Positions 7,885 to 16,993 are shown, counted from the stretch's first letter. The stretch is 64,000 nt of DNA from Pseudomonadota bacterium (GCA_016719885.1 JADJYF010000027.1:1-64000); one strand, 5' to 3'. Notes: generated by a model not told the origin, from the sequence alone. Program-made: numbers and translations.

Positions 7885-8649
7885 ATGCTTGCGTCGATAG
7901 ATATCAATTGCGACATGGGTGAGAGCTTTGGTAACTGGCAGATGGGCAACGACGCCGGGATGATGCCGCTCATCACCACCGCCAACGTCGCCTGTGGCTT
8001 TCACGCGGGCGACCCCGTGACCTTGTTGAATACCTGCAAGTTGGCCGGCCAGCACGGCGTGGTGGTGGGGTCCCATCCGGGCTTGCCGGATCTACTGGGA
8101 TTTGGTCGCCGCGCCATGAACATCACGCCCGAGGACGCCTACGCCTACGTGGTCTACCAGACCGGTGCGCTGCAGGCGGCGCTGCGCGCGAACGGCATGA
8201 AGCTCCATCACATCAAGCCCCATGGCGCGTTCTACTCGGTGCTGCGCACCAACGAGGCGCTGGCCGAGGCGGTGGCGGATGCCATTGTCTCGATTGCCGA
8301 TCAGCCGATGCTGTACTGGCCGGCGCCCACCGACGCCGCCATGCCGGTGGCGGCGCGCAAGCGCGGCATTCGCGTGGTCGGTGAGATCTATCCCGATTTG
8401 ACCTATGCGCCCGACGGTTCGCTGGTGCTGCAGCGGGCCAAGCACGTCACCGACACCGCGTTCGCGGCGGCGCAGGTCAAGCGTTATGTCGAGACCGGCA
8501 AGGTGCTGGCCAACGACGGTTCGCTGTTGGCGCTCGACGCCGAGAGCCTGTGTATCCACGGCGATGGACCGAACGCGACCGAGGTCGGTGACGCGGTGCG
8601 CGCGGCATTGAACGAGATCGGCTGCAAGATCGCGCCGGTCATGGCCTGA
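7885..8649 (+). CDS. pxpA: 5-oxoprolinase subunit A (LamB/YcsF family)
   Basis: This 254-residue protein is full length for the family. The signatures SIDINCDMGESFG at the start, VACGFHAGDP, VVVGSHPGLPD and HHIKPHGAFY carry the conserved metal/substrate-site Asp and His residues. The family provides the A subunit of ATP-dependent PxpABC 5-oxoprolinase, which opens pyroglutamate to glutamate. ATG 7885 is chosen because an upstream in-frame extension would overlap the tRNA promoter and starts directly with the conserved strand. The usual pxpB/pxpC partners are not adjacent: the next gene is a flavin oxidoreductase 11 bases downstream. Partners must be elsewhere, or the protein has another hydrolytic role. 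Confidence 0.85.
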   Translation: MLASIDINCDMGESFGNWQMGNDAGMMPLITTANVACGFHAGDPVTLLNTCKLAGQHGVVVGSHPGLPDLLGFGRRAMNITPEDAYAYVVYQTGALQAALRANGMKLHHIKPHGAFYSVLRTNEALAEAVADAIVSIADQPMLYWPAPTDAAMPVAARKRGIRVVGEIYPDLTYAPDGSLVLQRAKHVTDTAFAAAQVKRYVETGKVLANDGSLLALDAESLCIHGDGPNATEVGDAVRAALNEIGCKIAPVMA

Positions 8650-8660
8650 GGAGAACGACG

Positions 8661-9698
8661 ATGGCGATGAAATTCGGTTTGATGTTCTCCCAGCAGGTGC
8701 CGCCCGGCAGCGGCATCGCCTGGAGCGAGCCCTACCAGGACATGTTGAAATGCCTGCCGCGCGCGGAAGAGCTGGGTTACAGCTCGGCGTTTCAAGTCTC
8801 CCATCATGCGCAGAAGGACGGCCTGTGCCCCGGCCCGCTGATTGCCTGCGCCGGCGCGGCGTCGGTTACCAAGACCATGCGCATCGGCACCGGTGTGCTG
8901 CTGGTGCCGCTCTACGCGCCCTTGAGGCTCGCCGAAGACGTGGCCGTGCTCGACAACCTCTCGGGCGGTCGTTTCGTGTTCGGCGTGGCGCCGGGCTATG
9001 TCGCCAAGGAATTCGAGGCCCATGGCATTCCGCGCGACGAGCGCGTGGGGCGGTTCGAGGAAGCGCTGGATCTCATGACCCTGGCCTGGACCGGTGAGTT
9101 CTTCGAGTTCGACGGCAAGTATTACAAGGTGCCGCGCACGCAGCTGACGCCGCGCCCGGTGCAGGACCCCCATCCGCCATTCTGGTACGGCGTGTCGGCG
9201 ACCTCGTCATTGAAGCGCGCGGCGCGTCGCCACGCGGTGCAGATCATGTCGCCGCGCCATGGGCCGGAAGAACTCATCGCGCATTTCAAACCCTACGAGG
9301 CGACCGCCAAAGAGATCGGCTGGACCATACCCGAGCGGCCCATCATGCGCTCGGTGTTCGTGGCGCCGACCAAGGCCCAGGCCGAAGCGATCGCGGCGCC
9401 GGCCTTGAATTATCTTTTCCGCGAACTCTATGGCGCAGCGTCGGCGGCCGGCGACCGCGTGCTGCGCGCGGCCGATGGCTCGGTCATCACCGACAAGGAC
9501 GATGTCGGCTTCGAGAACTTCAAGAACCGCTACATCATCGGTGACCCGCAATTCGCCATCGAGCAGCTGTCCCTGTATCGCGACGCGGTGCAGCCGACGG
9601 AAGTCGTATGCTGGATGCACCTGCCGGGCCTGAGCGGCGCCGAGGCGATGAAATCGGTCGAGCTCTTCGCGCGCGAAGTGATGCCGCATTTCCAATGA
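8661..9698 (+). CDS. Luciferase-like (LLM class) flavin-dependent oxidoreductase
   Basis: This 345-residue single-domain protein has a TIM-barrel pattern. GTGVLLVPLYAPLRLAEDVA and LDNLSGGRFVFGVAPGY are the hallmark strands of bacterial luciferase-like monooxygenases and F420-dependent relatives. RBS GAGGAGAACG precedes ATG 8661. It should use reduced FMN or F420 to oxidise a small organic substrate in the cytoplasm, but substrate and cofactor cannot be read from sequence. Its stop overlaps the start of the following methyltransferase (ATGA, 9695-9698), so the two are co-translated. The 11-base gap to pxpA suggests one operon starting there. Confidence 0.85.
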   Translation: MAMKFGLMFSQQVPPGSGIAWSEPYQDMLKCLPRAEELGYSSAFQVSHHAQKDGLCPGPLIACAGAASVTKTMRIGTGVLLVPLYAPLRLAEDVAVLDNLSGGRFVFGVAPGYVAKEFEAHGIPRDERVGRFEEALDLMTLAWTGEFFEFDGKYYKVPRTQLTPRPVQDPHPPFWYGVSATSSLKRAARRHAVQIMSPRHGPEELIAHFKPYEATAKEIGWTIPERPIMRSVFVAPTKAQAEAIAAPALNYLFRELYGAASAAGDRVLRAADGSVITDKDDVGFENFKNRYIIGDPQFAIEQLSLYRDAVQPTEVVCWMHLPGLSGAEAMKSVELFAREVMPHFQ

Positions 9699-10582
9699 CG
9701 TCGGATGCGGCCGCGCGGGCCACGCGCGATTGCGTGGTCTGCGGCACGCCGCTCACCACCCACCTGGCTCCCTGGCTGATGCGCTGCCCGCGTTGCGGGT
9801 TGCGCGTGTCTCGTCTCGGCGACGAGACGGTGACCGCGCATACGCCCGGCGCCTGGGATGAACACAATGCCGCGGCATTGTCGGGCCTGCGTCAATACAC
9901 GGCGGCGCGTTTGCTCGATGCGCTGGCGGACCTGCGGCCCTTGCACGAGGCGCGCCTGCTGGACGTCGGCTGCGGGCCGGCCTGGTTTCTCGATGCGGCG
10001 GCTGTGCGCGGCGCGCGGGTGGCGGGGCTGGAACCCGACGACGCGACCGCCGCGCGCGCGCGCGCGCGCGGCCTCGATGTCGCCAGCGGTTACTTTCCGG
10101 CCAGTGCCCCGCCAGGGCCTTTCGATGTCGTGAGTTTCAACGACGTCTTCGAGCACCTGCCCGATCCCGTGCAAGCGGCGCAAAGTCTTGCGCGCCTGGT
10201 GAGCGACGACGGCCGGGTACTGATCACCGCGCCGTCGAGCCAGGGCTTTTTCTATCGTGTGGCCGAGACACTCGCGCGCATCGGCATCATGGCGCCGCTC
10301 GAGCGCCTGTGGCAGCGCGGCTTCGTCAGCCCACATCTCTTCTATTTCGACGCTGCCACGCTCGATGCCTTGTTCGCGCGCTTAGGCTGGCGCTGCGTGC
10401 GCGGCCTGGCCTTGCCCAGCCTGGCGCGGCCGGCGCTGTGGGCGCGCATACGCGAAGGCGGACGCATGCCGCTGCCGCTCGCGGCGCTGATCTTCGCCGG
10501 CTGCTGGCTGCTGGTGCCGCTCCTGCATCGCCTGCCCGCCGACATCGTGGTGCGTATCTACGAGCGCGCGCCGTCACCGTGA
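9695..10582 (+). CDS. Class I SAM-dependent methyltransferase with N-terminal zinc ribbon and C-terminal membrane helix
   Basis: This 295-residue protein begins with two CxxC knuckles (CVVCGTPL and MRCPRCGLRV, about residues 12-33). The SAM motif LLDVGCGPAWFL lies near residue 88 and the post-I acidic motif FNDVFEHLPDP near 148. A hydrophobic segment, LPLAALIFAGCWLLVPLLHR, near the end suggests membrane anchoring. Such methyltransferases accompany surface-glycan genes, and the next genes fit that. A run of ten CG dinucleotides (10051-10070) encodes alternating Ala-Arg just after the SAM motif. The start overlaps the upstream stop and the end overlaps the downstream GTG start. The substrate is unknown. 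Confidence 0.8.
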   Translation: MTSDAAARATRDCVVCGTPLTTHLAPWLMRCPRCGLRVSRLGDETVTAHTPGAWDEHNAAALSGLRQYTAARLLDALADLRPLHEARLLDVGCGPAWFLDAAAVRGARVAGLEPDDATAARARARGLDVASGYFPASAPPGPFDVVSFNDVFEHLPDPVQAAQSLARLVSDDGRVLITAPSSQGFFYRVAETLARIGIMAPLERLWQRGFVSPHLFYFDAATLDALFARLGWRCVRGLALPSLARPALWARIREGGRMPLPLAALIFAGCWLLVPLLHRLPADIVVRIYERAPSP

Positions 10583-11583
10583 ACGAAGCGGCGCCACGCG
10601 CTCCCTCACTGGCCAGCGCCTTCCGTGTTTTGGAGCACCGCAACGCGTGGCTGGCGGCGTTGCTCGGCACACTGGCGATGCTGTTGTTCTTCGTGCTGAC
10701 CTTGGACGCGAGTGCGGTGCGCAACGCCTGGCAGGCGCTGACGCCGCGCCTGCTGCTGGCTTTCGCCGTGCTCATCACCATCAACGGTTTGATCGACGCC
10801 ACCTGGATGACCGTCATCACGCGCGCGCCGCAAAGCCAGGGTCTGCGCGTGGTGGCCTGGCACATGATGATGTCGTCGGTGTTGCCGGCGCGGCTCGGTG
10901 ACCTCGGTCTCATGGTGTGCATGCATCGCTGGCTGGCGCAGCCGCTGGCGCGCGCGGTGTTCGTGACGCTCTATCACCGCCTGCAGGATTTCATCATCGT
11001 CAGTCTCATGCTGCTGCTGGCGCTGCTGGTGGTGCGCACGCAGCTCGGTGGTATGCCGGTGGTGGTGGCGGCGCTCCTGGTGCTGCTGGCGATGGGCGCG
11101 GTGTGCATGAACCTCGGCCGCCTGCTCGGTGTGCTGGCGGCGCTGGTGTTGCGCCTGCACCGGCGCTTTCATCGTCGCTGGCTGCGTCACGTGTTGACCC
11201 AGGTGCTGCATGTGCGCATCTGGTATCGCCATCGCCTCACGCGTCGCCAGGTGCTGTGGTCGTTTGTCGTGATCGTGTTGCGCTGGATGACGGTACTGGC
11301 GGCCATCACGCTGGTGATCCACACGCTCGCCGTCGACGTGCCGCTCGCCGACAGCTTCCTGCTCTCGAATGCCTACGTGTATTTCGGCATCGTGCCGGTG
11401 CAGTCGGTCGGCGGCTTCGGCAGCGGCGAAGCGGGCCTTGCCTGGATGCTCACGCACTACGGCGTGCCGCTGGCCCATGCCAGCGCGCTGGGCCTGCTGC
11501 TGCGGCTCTTGATCAATGGCGTGCACCTGGCGCTATGGCTGCTGGTGCTCGCGCTCCTCAAGCTGCGTGGGCAGCGGCCTTGA
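10579..11583 (+). CDS. Lysylphosphatidylglycerol synthase TM-region/flippase-like membrane protein (UPF0104-type)
   Basis: This 334-residue polytopic protein starts at GTG 10579, overlapping the methyltransferase stop by four bases. It shows about seven to eight hydrophobic helices, such as LLGTLAMLLFFVLTL and FIIVSLMLLLALLVV. The conserved turn VVAWHMMMSSVLPARLGD is followed late by VGGFGSGEAGLAWML, a layout typical of the membrane domain shared with MprF and of flippase-like proteins in glycan operons. It probably moves or positions lipid-linked intermediates. The end overlaps the convergent glycosyltransferase gene by 51 bases. Family assignment is moderate; transport direction and cargo are unknown. 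Confidence 0.65.
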   Translation: MNEAAPRAPSLASAFRVLEHRNAWLAALLGTLAMLLFFVLTLDASAVRNAWQALTPRLLLAFAVLITINGLIDATWMTVITRAPQSQGLRVVAWHMMMSSVLPARLGDLGLMVCMHRWLAQPLARAVFVTLYHRLQDFIIVSLMLLLALLVVRTQLGGMPVVVAALLVLLAMGAVCMNLGRLLGVLAALVLRLHRRFHRRWLRHVLTQVLHVRIWYRHRLTRRQVLWSFVVIVLRWMTVLAAITLVIHTLAVDVPLADSFLLSNAYVYFGIVPVQSVGGFGSGEAGLAWMLTHYGVPLAHASALGLLLRLLINGVHLALWLLVLALLKLRGQRP

Positions 11584-12582
11584 GTCGTCCGCGAGTTCGT
11601 CGGCGAACAGTTTCTGCAAGGGCACGCCGGGCACGTTCTGCACGTCGTAGTTGATGGCCGACAGCAACATCTGCACGCCGACGATGATCGGCAGCGCCGC
11701 CACCATCACCGTGCCGGCCGAGGCGTAGGGCGCGCCATGAAAGGCCTTAAGCCAATGCGCGCCGCCGAACACCACGCCGAACAGCAGGGCGGCGAGGCCG
11801 AGCGGCGCTTCGATGGAGGCGAGGTTGAAGTCGCGCAGGTAGTAGTTGTAGAACACGCGGCGCAGCGTGTTGCGCACGTGTTTGACGGCGAACTGGGTGA
11901 TCACGCGATGGATGCGCAGGCTGCTGGTTTCATCGCCGTAGACCGCGTCCATGGGAATGTCGCGCACCACGGCGCGCGCGATGTTGAGCCGGCACAGCAT
12001 GTCCGATTCGAAGAAATAGCCGTGGTCGATGTCGTCCAGCGGCAACAGGCGCAGCGCGCTGGCATGGATGGCGGTGTAGCCGTTGTTGGGATCGAAAGTC
12101 TGCCAGTAACCCGACGACAGCTTGGTGAAGAACGACAGCACCGCGTTGCCGAACAGGCGCGCCGGCGGCATGCCGGTGAGACTCGCCGGGCGATGGAAGC
12201 GGTTGCCCTTGCAGTAGTCCGCTTCGCCGGCCAGCAACAGGCGCACGAAGCGCGGGATGAGCAGCGGGTCCATCTGGCCGTCGCCATCGAGCTTGACCAC
12301 GATGTGCATGCCGTCGGCCAGCGCCGCGCGATAGCCGCTCAGCATGGCGGCGCCCACGCCGCCATTGTGCGCGTGGCGCAGCACCACCACGCGTGGGTCG
12401 CTGCAATGGGCGCTGATATGATCGCCCGAACGCTCGGGGCAGGCGTCATCGACGCAATAGATCTTGCTGACCAGCGGCGGAATGGCGGCCAGCACGCCGA
12501 GCACCCGCGACGCCACGCGATAGCACGGCACCACCACCGCGATGCGCGCGGACGCGGCGGTCGACTCAGGGCTGGCGGTCAT
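11533..12582 (-). CDS. Family 2 glycosyltransferase with C-terminal membrane helices
   Basis: This 349-residue protein has a GT-A catalytic domain: IAVVVPCYR near residue 14, YCVDDACPE, HNGGVGAAMLSGY and the metal-binding KLDGDGQMDP. Two hydrophobic helices follow (APLGLAALLFGVVFGGAHW and TVMVAALPIIVGVQMLLSAI). This is the form of polyprenyl-phosphate mannosyl/glucosyl transferases such as DPM1 or ArnC relatives. It probably loads a sugar from a nucleotide donor onto a lipid carrier on the inner membrane face. It is convergent with the flippase-like gene and divergent from the deacetylase. Donor and acceptor are inferred only by family. Confidence 0.8.
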   Translation of the reverse strand: MTASPESTAASARIAVVVPCYRVASRVLGVLAAIPPLVSKIYCVDDACPERSGDHISAHCSDPRVVVLRHAHNGGVGAAMLSGYRAALADGMHIVVKLDGDGQMDPLLIPRFVRLLLAGEADYCKGNRFHRPASLTGMPPARLFGNAVLSFFTKLSSGYWQTFDPNNGYTAIHASALRLLPLDDIDHGYFFESDMLCRLNIARAVVRDIPMDAVYGDETSSLRIHRVITQFAVKHVRNTLRRVFYNYYLRDFNLASIEAPLGLAALLFGVVFGGAHWLKAFHGAPYASAGTVMVAALPIIVGVQMLLSAINYDVQNVPGVPLQKLFADELADDSRPLPTQLEEREHQQP

Positions 12583-12649
12583 GGCGCTCGATCATGGAAT
12601 GCATGAAGATGAACAATCGCGGTCATTCTAATTCGAAAGCGCGCCGGCC

Positions 12650-13471
12650 ATGCGACCGCCCCTGACCTTCACCCTCGATCTCGAAGACCATCGCGAACGA
12701 CGCGAGGCGCCGGCGCGTTATCCCGCCATCACGCGCGAGATCCTGCCGTGGCTGACGGAGCTCGGCGTGCGCGGCACCTTCTTCGTGGTGGGCGAAGTGG
12801 CTGCGGCCGAGCCCGGCTTGATCCGCGAAGTGGCGGCGGGCGGCCACGAGATCGCGCTGCACTCCTGGGATCACAAGCCGCTGACCGCCATCACGCCGGC
12901 GCGCTTTCGCGACGACACCGTGCGCGGGCGCGCGCTGCTCGAAGACCTCATCGGCCAGGCGGTGCAGGGTTATCGCGCACCAATCTTTTCCCTGACGCCG
13001 GCCTCGCGCTGGGCGGTCGGCATACTCGCGGAACTGGGATTCCATTATTCATCCAGCGTGCTGGCCGCGCGCCATCCTTTATATGGCTACCCGGGTTTGC
13101 CCACGGCGCCGTTTCAGTGGCCGGAAGGCCTGCTCGAGATCCCGGCGCCGCTGGCGCGGCTCGGGCCTTCGCGGCTGCCTTACCTCGGCGGCTTCTACCT
13201 GCGCTACCTGCCCTTGCCCTTGATCCAATGGCTGCGGGAGCGCGCGCCGCGCGATGAACTGCCGTGGACCTATTGCCATCCTTACGACTTCGATGTCGAC
13301 GAAGCCTACACGCCGATGCGCGATGCGGCGTGGTGGGTGAGCGTGCTGCTGTGGTGTCGCCGCCGCGGCACGCGCGCCAAGCTTGCCAAGCTATTGGCCG
13401 ATGGTTGCGCGCCGCCCTTTGCCGAGCAACTGGCGCGCGGTGATTTCGCGCGCGCCGCACGCCTCGCCTGA
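12650..13471 (+). CDS. Polysaccharide deacetylase, XrtA/PEP-CTERM-associated type
   Basis: This 273-residue NodB-fold protein starts TFTLDLEDHRER, where the Asp pair is the metal/base motif. FFVVGEVA, the metal His motif HEIALHSWDHKPL, the YRAPIFSLT loop and the late HPYDFDVDE follow. This order and the C-terminal extension resemble deacetylases of exosortase-linked exopolysaccharide loci. It should remove N-acetyl groups from a cell-surface polymer. No signal peptide is visible, which is usual for that subgroup. It lies divergent from the GT2 gene (67-bp gap) and convergent with the GNAT gene. A VPLPA-CTERM protein occurs at 17 kb. Confidence 0.8.
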   Translation: MRPPLTFTLDLEDHRERREAPARYPAITREILPWLTELGVRGTFFVVGEVAAAEPGLIREVAAGGHEIALHSWDHKPLTAITPARFRDDTVRGRALLEDLIGQAVQGYRAPIFSLTPASRWAVGILAELGFHYSSSVLAARHPLYGYPGLPTAPFQWPEGLLEIPAPLARLGPSRLPYLGGFYLRYLPLPLIQWLRERAPRDELPWTYCHPYDFDVDEAYTPMRDAAWWVSVLLWCRRRGTRAKLAKLLADGCAPPFAEQLARGDFARAARLA

Positions 13472-14327
13472 TCAGAACGCGTCGAAGTCGAGGAAGTTGA
13501 ACAGCACGCGCTCGGCGCGCAGCTGTTGCACGGCGCGGTCGTGGGCGAACCAGATGAGACGCAGCGGCGAAGGGCGCAGGCGCGCGGGAATATCGATGGC
13601 GCCGCGCCTCTGCAAGGCGCCGCCCGGCGCGAGCCCGATGACGACCGCCGGGCGCGGCACGAGCCGGCGCGCCGCCGCGAGCGTCACGCCGGCACGCGGG
13701 ATCACGGCGCGGGCGCGCAGCAGCGGCGTGCCCGACGCGCCTTCCACCACCAGGCTGTCCGGCGTGGCGTCGACGATGGCGAGGCGATTGCTCGGGTTGG
13801 CCATGCGCCAGGCCAGCGTGGCATCGCTCCAGGCATGGGCGAGCTCGGCGTAGTCCAGCGCGCGGCGCGCATCGAGCCGACACGGCAGCCACTCCAGCCA
13901 GGCGTCGAGGCCGGCAACATTCTGAAAGCCGAGCTTGTTGACGAAGGCGTCGACGGAATTCTGGTTGGCGACACCGATCACGCCGGCATGGCCGGCGGCG
14001 GCCGATTGCGCAATGACGTGTTCGGTGAGCGGTTTTCAGCACGCCGCGCCCGCGCTCCGCGGGATGCACGGCAATGTTCATGATGACGGTCACGAGCCGC
14101 GTTTCGCCGCGCAGCGTGACGCGCGCCGGAATGCCGGTCAGATGGCCGACCAGCTGCGCGTCCGACCACGCGTTGCAGATGAGCGGTGCGCCCAGCGGGT
14201 TGGCGTAGTACTGCCAACGCAGGAAGGCTTCGGAAAATTTATGCGCGCCGGGAAAGCCCAGCGCCATCAGCGCAACGGTGGCGGCGAGGTCGTGCGCTTC
14301 GCCGGCGCGGACCGCCAGCGTGCTCAT
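13472..14327 (-). pseudogene. GNAT-like N-acetyltransferase gene with a single-base frameshift
   Basis: The N-terminal half (ATG at 14327) reads MSTLAVRAGEAHDLAATVAL and reaches MNIAVHPAERGRGVLK, the acetyl-CoA-binding core of GNAT proteins (V-x-P-x-x-R-G-x-G). The C-terminal half continues in another frame as HVIAQSAAAGHAGVIGVAN and KLGFQNV, and ends at 13472. Removing one A from the AAAA run (TTTT at 14033-14036 on the plus strand) restores one frame of about 285 codons. The start overlaps the upstream GT39-like stop (ATGA). A homopolymer indel in otherwise perfect coding sequence may be a sequencing error rather than a true mutation. The acyl acceptor is unknown, probably a glycan or precursor given the neighbours. 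Confidence 0.7.
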
Positions 14328-15724
14328 GGGGCGGCGGCCTTGGCGAGCGTGCGGCGGCGTAGTGGCAGGCGCTCGAGCTGCATGCCCATGGCCAGCGCCA
14401 GCGGCGGCAGGAACAACAGGTTGTACCGAGGAATGCTGACCGACACCGCGGCCTGGAACAGGCACAGGAACAGCGCCGGCAGACACAGCAGCAGGAAATC
14501 CGCCTGGCGCGAACGCCAGCCGCGCCACAGCGCGAGCGCGGCGCACAGCCACGCGACCAGGCCCCAGCTCTTGCCGATGAAGATGCCGCGCCAGGCCAAG
14601 GCCAAGCTCGCACGGCCATGCTCTAGCGGACGTGACAGCACTTCGTTGCGCAGCAGCGTGCCGACCTCGCTCTTCACCACGCCGCGTTGCATGTCGGCGC
14701 GCATGCGCGCGACGCCCTGGCGGTAGAACGTGTGGGGCTCGTCCCAGCCCAGCCGCGCAAACGACGCGGGCGGCAGAAGCCTGCGTGCCAGCGAATCGCC
14801 GAAGTCCGGCAGCCAGTAGATGAAGGCCGCGCCGAACTCGGCGAGCGTCATGTCGTTGTAGGCAAGCCGTTGCAGCAGCGAACGGCCGCCATAGTCGCCG
14901 CCGCTCAGGGCCAGGCGATCGAATTCGATTTGATTGCGCACCAGCCACGGCAGGGTCACGAGCGCACCCATGCCACACATCAACAGCAGCGCCGCGCCAC
15001 CGCGTCGCCAGCGCGGCACGCTCATGCGCAGCAGCGCAAGCGCGGTGCTTGCGAGCAGCAGGTACCAGAATGACGGACGCGTCAGCGCCAACAGGCCGAG
15101 CGCCAGGCCGGCCAGCAGCAAGGGCCAGGCCGTGCCATGGCGTTTGATATGCAGGGCGAGCGCCAGCGTGAACAGGCCGCCCAGGGGCAAGGTCAGCGCT
15201 TCGGTCAGCATCACGGGCGCGAACTCCGGCACGATGCCGGCGCCGAGCGCCGCCAGCCACGCCGCCCACGCGCACAAGGGGCGTGCGGTCCACACGTAGG
15301 CGGTGGCCCACAGCAGGGTCAGCGTCAGCACCAAGAGCGCGGTCTGCAGGTGCACGAGACTGTACCAGGCATGCGGACAGCCCGCGCCGCGCGCATCGCC
15401 ATGGGCATCCAGCACGCACACCAGGGTGTCGCGCAGCGCGTCATCGGCGCGCATCACCTGCGCCACCAGCCACGGGTAGAGCGGCGCGACGTCCATGGCC
15501 GGCGTCGGTGCGTGCGTCGCGTCGCGATAGCGCCCGAACACGCCGAACTCGTGCAGGCCGAGCGCAAGCTGCGCGTAGACGCGCGCATCGGAACGCGGCG
15601 CATCGGCCGGCGGCTGCGCCGCCACCATCACGAACAACGCGATGCCGCCCAGCAGGCTGGCGAGCGCGAGGTGCAGCGCAAGCGCGCCGCGCGACAGCGT
15701 CAAGGTGGAGGGCAGGCGGGTCAT
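14324..15724 (-). CDS. GT39-like membrane glycosyltransferase (PMT_2/ArnT superfamily)
   Basis: This is a 466-residue protein from ATG 15724 (an ATG at 15781 would add 19 residues). About ten to twelve hydrophobic helices are visible. The first periplasmic loop holds an acidic-rich DARVYAQLALGLHEFG motif, then PLYPWLVAQ and LTEALTLPLGG, as in lipid-phospho-sugar-dependent transferases of the ArnT/PMT_2 group. A large soluble tail is absent. It probably transfers a sugar from a polyprenyl-phosphate donor on the periplasmic side, so the GT2 protein at 11.5-12.6 kb could supply its donor. It is coupled by overlap to the GNAT gene. Confidence 0.65.
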   Translation of the reverse strand: MTRLPSTLTLSRGALALHLALASLLGGIALFVMVAAQPPADAPRSDARVYAQLALGLHEFGVFGRYRDATHAPTPAMDVAPLYPWLVAQVMRADDALRDTLVCVLDAHGDARGAGCPHAWYSLVHLQTALLVLTLTLLWATAYVWTARPLCAWAAWLAALGAGIVPEFAPVMLTEALTLPLGGLFTLALALHIKRHGTAWPLLLAGLALGLLALTRPSFWYLLLASTALALLRMSVPRWRRGGAALLLMCGMGALVTLPWLVRNQIEFDRLALSGGDYGGRSLLQRLAYNDMTLAEFGAAFIYWLPDFGDSLARRLLPPASFARLGWDEPHTFYRQGVARMRADMQRGVVKSEVGTLLRNEVLSRPLEHGRASLALAWRGIFIGKSWGLVAWLCAALALWRGWRSRQADFLLLCLPALFLCLFQAAVSVSIPRYNLLFLPPLALAMGMQLERLPLRRRTLAKAAAP

Positions 15725-15818
15725 GAACGATGGAGAGGAAGGAGGGCGATGTGCGACGTCGAGCCGCCGCACATCATTCACCGCGAGGCGTGCGACCGGG
15801 GCCGCACACCGCGGTTCA

Positions 15819-16901
15819 TCAATACACGATCACGCCGCGCGCGTTGACGCCCTTCTCCAGGTCGGCGAAGGCTTCCGGTGCTTCGTCGATGGTGTAGGTG
15901 CGGGTCACGAGCCGGTCGAGGTCGAGCTTCTTCTGGCGATACAGGTCGAGGTACATCGGGAAGTCGACCTTGAAGTTGGCGCTGCCGTACATGCAACCGC
16001 GGATGGTCTTGGCGGTGAACGGCACGATCATGGCGTTGAAGGAGAAGCGGTCATCGGCGCGACCGACACCCACCAGCACCGTCATGCCGCCCATGCGCGT
16101 GGCCTTGAAGCAGGCTTCGACGAGCTTGCCCATGCCGACCACTTCAAAGGCGTAATCGACGCCGATGCCGTTGGTCATGTCCAGCACCTGCTTGAAGGCA
16201 TCGGTCTTGGGATCGATGACGTCGGTGGCGCCGAACGAGCGGGCGAGTTCCATGCGCTCGGCGGAAAGATCGACGGCGATGATCTTGGCCGCGCCGGCAA
16301 TGCGCGCGCCTTGGATGACGTTGAGGCCGACACCGCCGCAACCGAACACCGCGACGGTCGAGCCGGGCTTGACCTCGGCGGTCTTGATGGCGGCGCCGAC
16401 GCCGGTGGTGACGCCGCAGCCGACCAGAGCGGCGGCCTTGAAATCATGGCTCTTGTCGATCGACACCACGCACACCGAAGGCACCACGCAGTATTCGGCC
16501 ATGTTGCCGAGGAAGGACATCACGGTGATTTCCTTGCCGTCGAGCTTGACGCGGCTGGTGCCGTCGATGAGGCCGCCGTGCGGCTTGTTCTGCGCGCACA
16601 GGTGCGGTTCATGGTGATCGCAGAAATAGCAATTGCCACAGTTGGGCACGAACGACAGCACCACGTGGTCGCCGGGCTTGACGTTGGTCACGCCTTCGCC
16701 CACTTCCTCGACGATGCCGGCGCCTTCGTGGCCGAGCACCGAGGGCAGCTTCCAGCGGATGGTGCCGTTGATGATGGAAAGGTCCGAGTGGCAGATGCCG
16801 GTGGCCTTCATCTTGACCAGGACTTCGCCGGTCTTGGGCTTGTCGAGGGTGACATTGGCCACGGAAAATTCATTGACTGCGTGTGCGACTACCGCCTTCA
16901 T
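15819..16901 (-). CDS. Zn-dependent alcohol dehydrogenase (class III-like MDR family)
   Basis: This 360-residue protein has catalytic zinc ligands in TGICHSDLSIING (Cys) and VLGHEGAGIVEEVG (His-Glu). The structural-zinc lobe is NCGNCYFCDHHEPHLC with four Cys, the third zinc ligand segment is LVGCGVTTGVG, and the Rossmann motif is VFGCGGVGLNVIQGA. The length fits the family. It oxidises an alcohol, or reduces an aldehyde, with NAD(P); some relatives are S-(hydroxymethyl) thiol dehydrogenases. GAGGAGG precedes the ATG at 16901. It stands alone between the glycan genes and the GDSL gene. Aldehydes from the nearby aromatic amine dehydrogenase are possible substrates, but that is inference. Confidence 0.85.
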   Translation of the reverse strand: MKAVVAHAVNEFSVANVTLDKPKTGEVLVKMKATGICHSDLSIINGTIRWKLPSVLGHEGAGIVEEVGEGVTNVKPGDHVVLSFVPNCGNCYFCDHHEPHLCAQNKPHGGLIDGTSRVKLDGKEITVMSFLGNMAEYCVVPSVCVVSIDKSHDFKAAALVGCGVTTGVGAAIKTAEVKPGSTVAVFGCGGVGLNVIQGARIAGAAKIIAVDLSAERMELARSFGATDVIDPKTDAFKQVLDMTNGIGVDYAFEVVGMGKLVEACFKATRMGGMTVLVGVGRADDRFSFNAMIVPFTAKTIRGCMYGSANFKVDFPMYLDLYRQKKLDLDRLVTRTYTIDEAPEAFADLEKGVNARGVIVY

Positions 16902-16940
16902 AACGGTCGGACCTCCTCAGGAACTGGAACTATTGAAACG

Positions 16941-16984
16941 GGCTGGGTGGAAGGGCGCGAGTCTAGCGTGTTTTCCACCCAGCC
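16941..16984 (-). terminator. Hairpin after the GDSL gene, possible terminator
   Basis: Arms 16941-16952 and 16973-16984 form a perfect 12-bp stem with a 20-nt loop, starting 10 bases after the GDSL stop codon on the minus strand. The following tract (CGTTTCAATAG) is only weakly T-rich, so termination is uncertain. Confidence 0.4.
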
Positions 16985-16993
16985 GTGAGCGGC

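Noticed and set aside
12948..15419. 823-codon minus-strand frame
   Set aside because: Crosses three real genes (deacetylase, GNAT, GT39-like) in an Arg/Ala-rich shadow frame. It does confirm the GNAT frameshift, since it shares the N-terminal GNAT segment.
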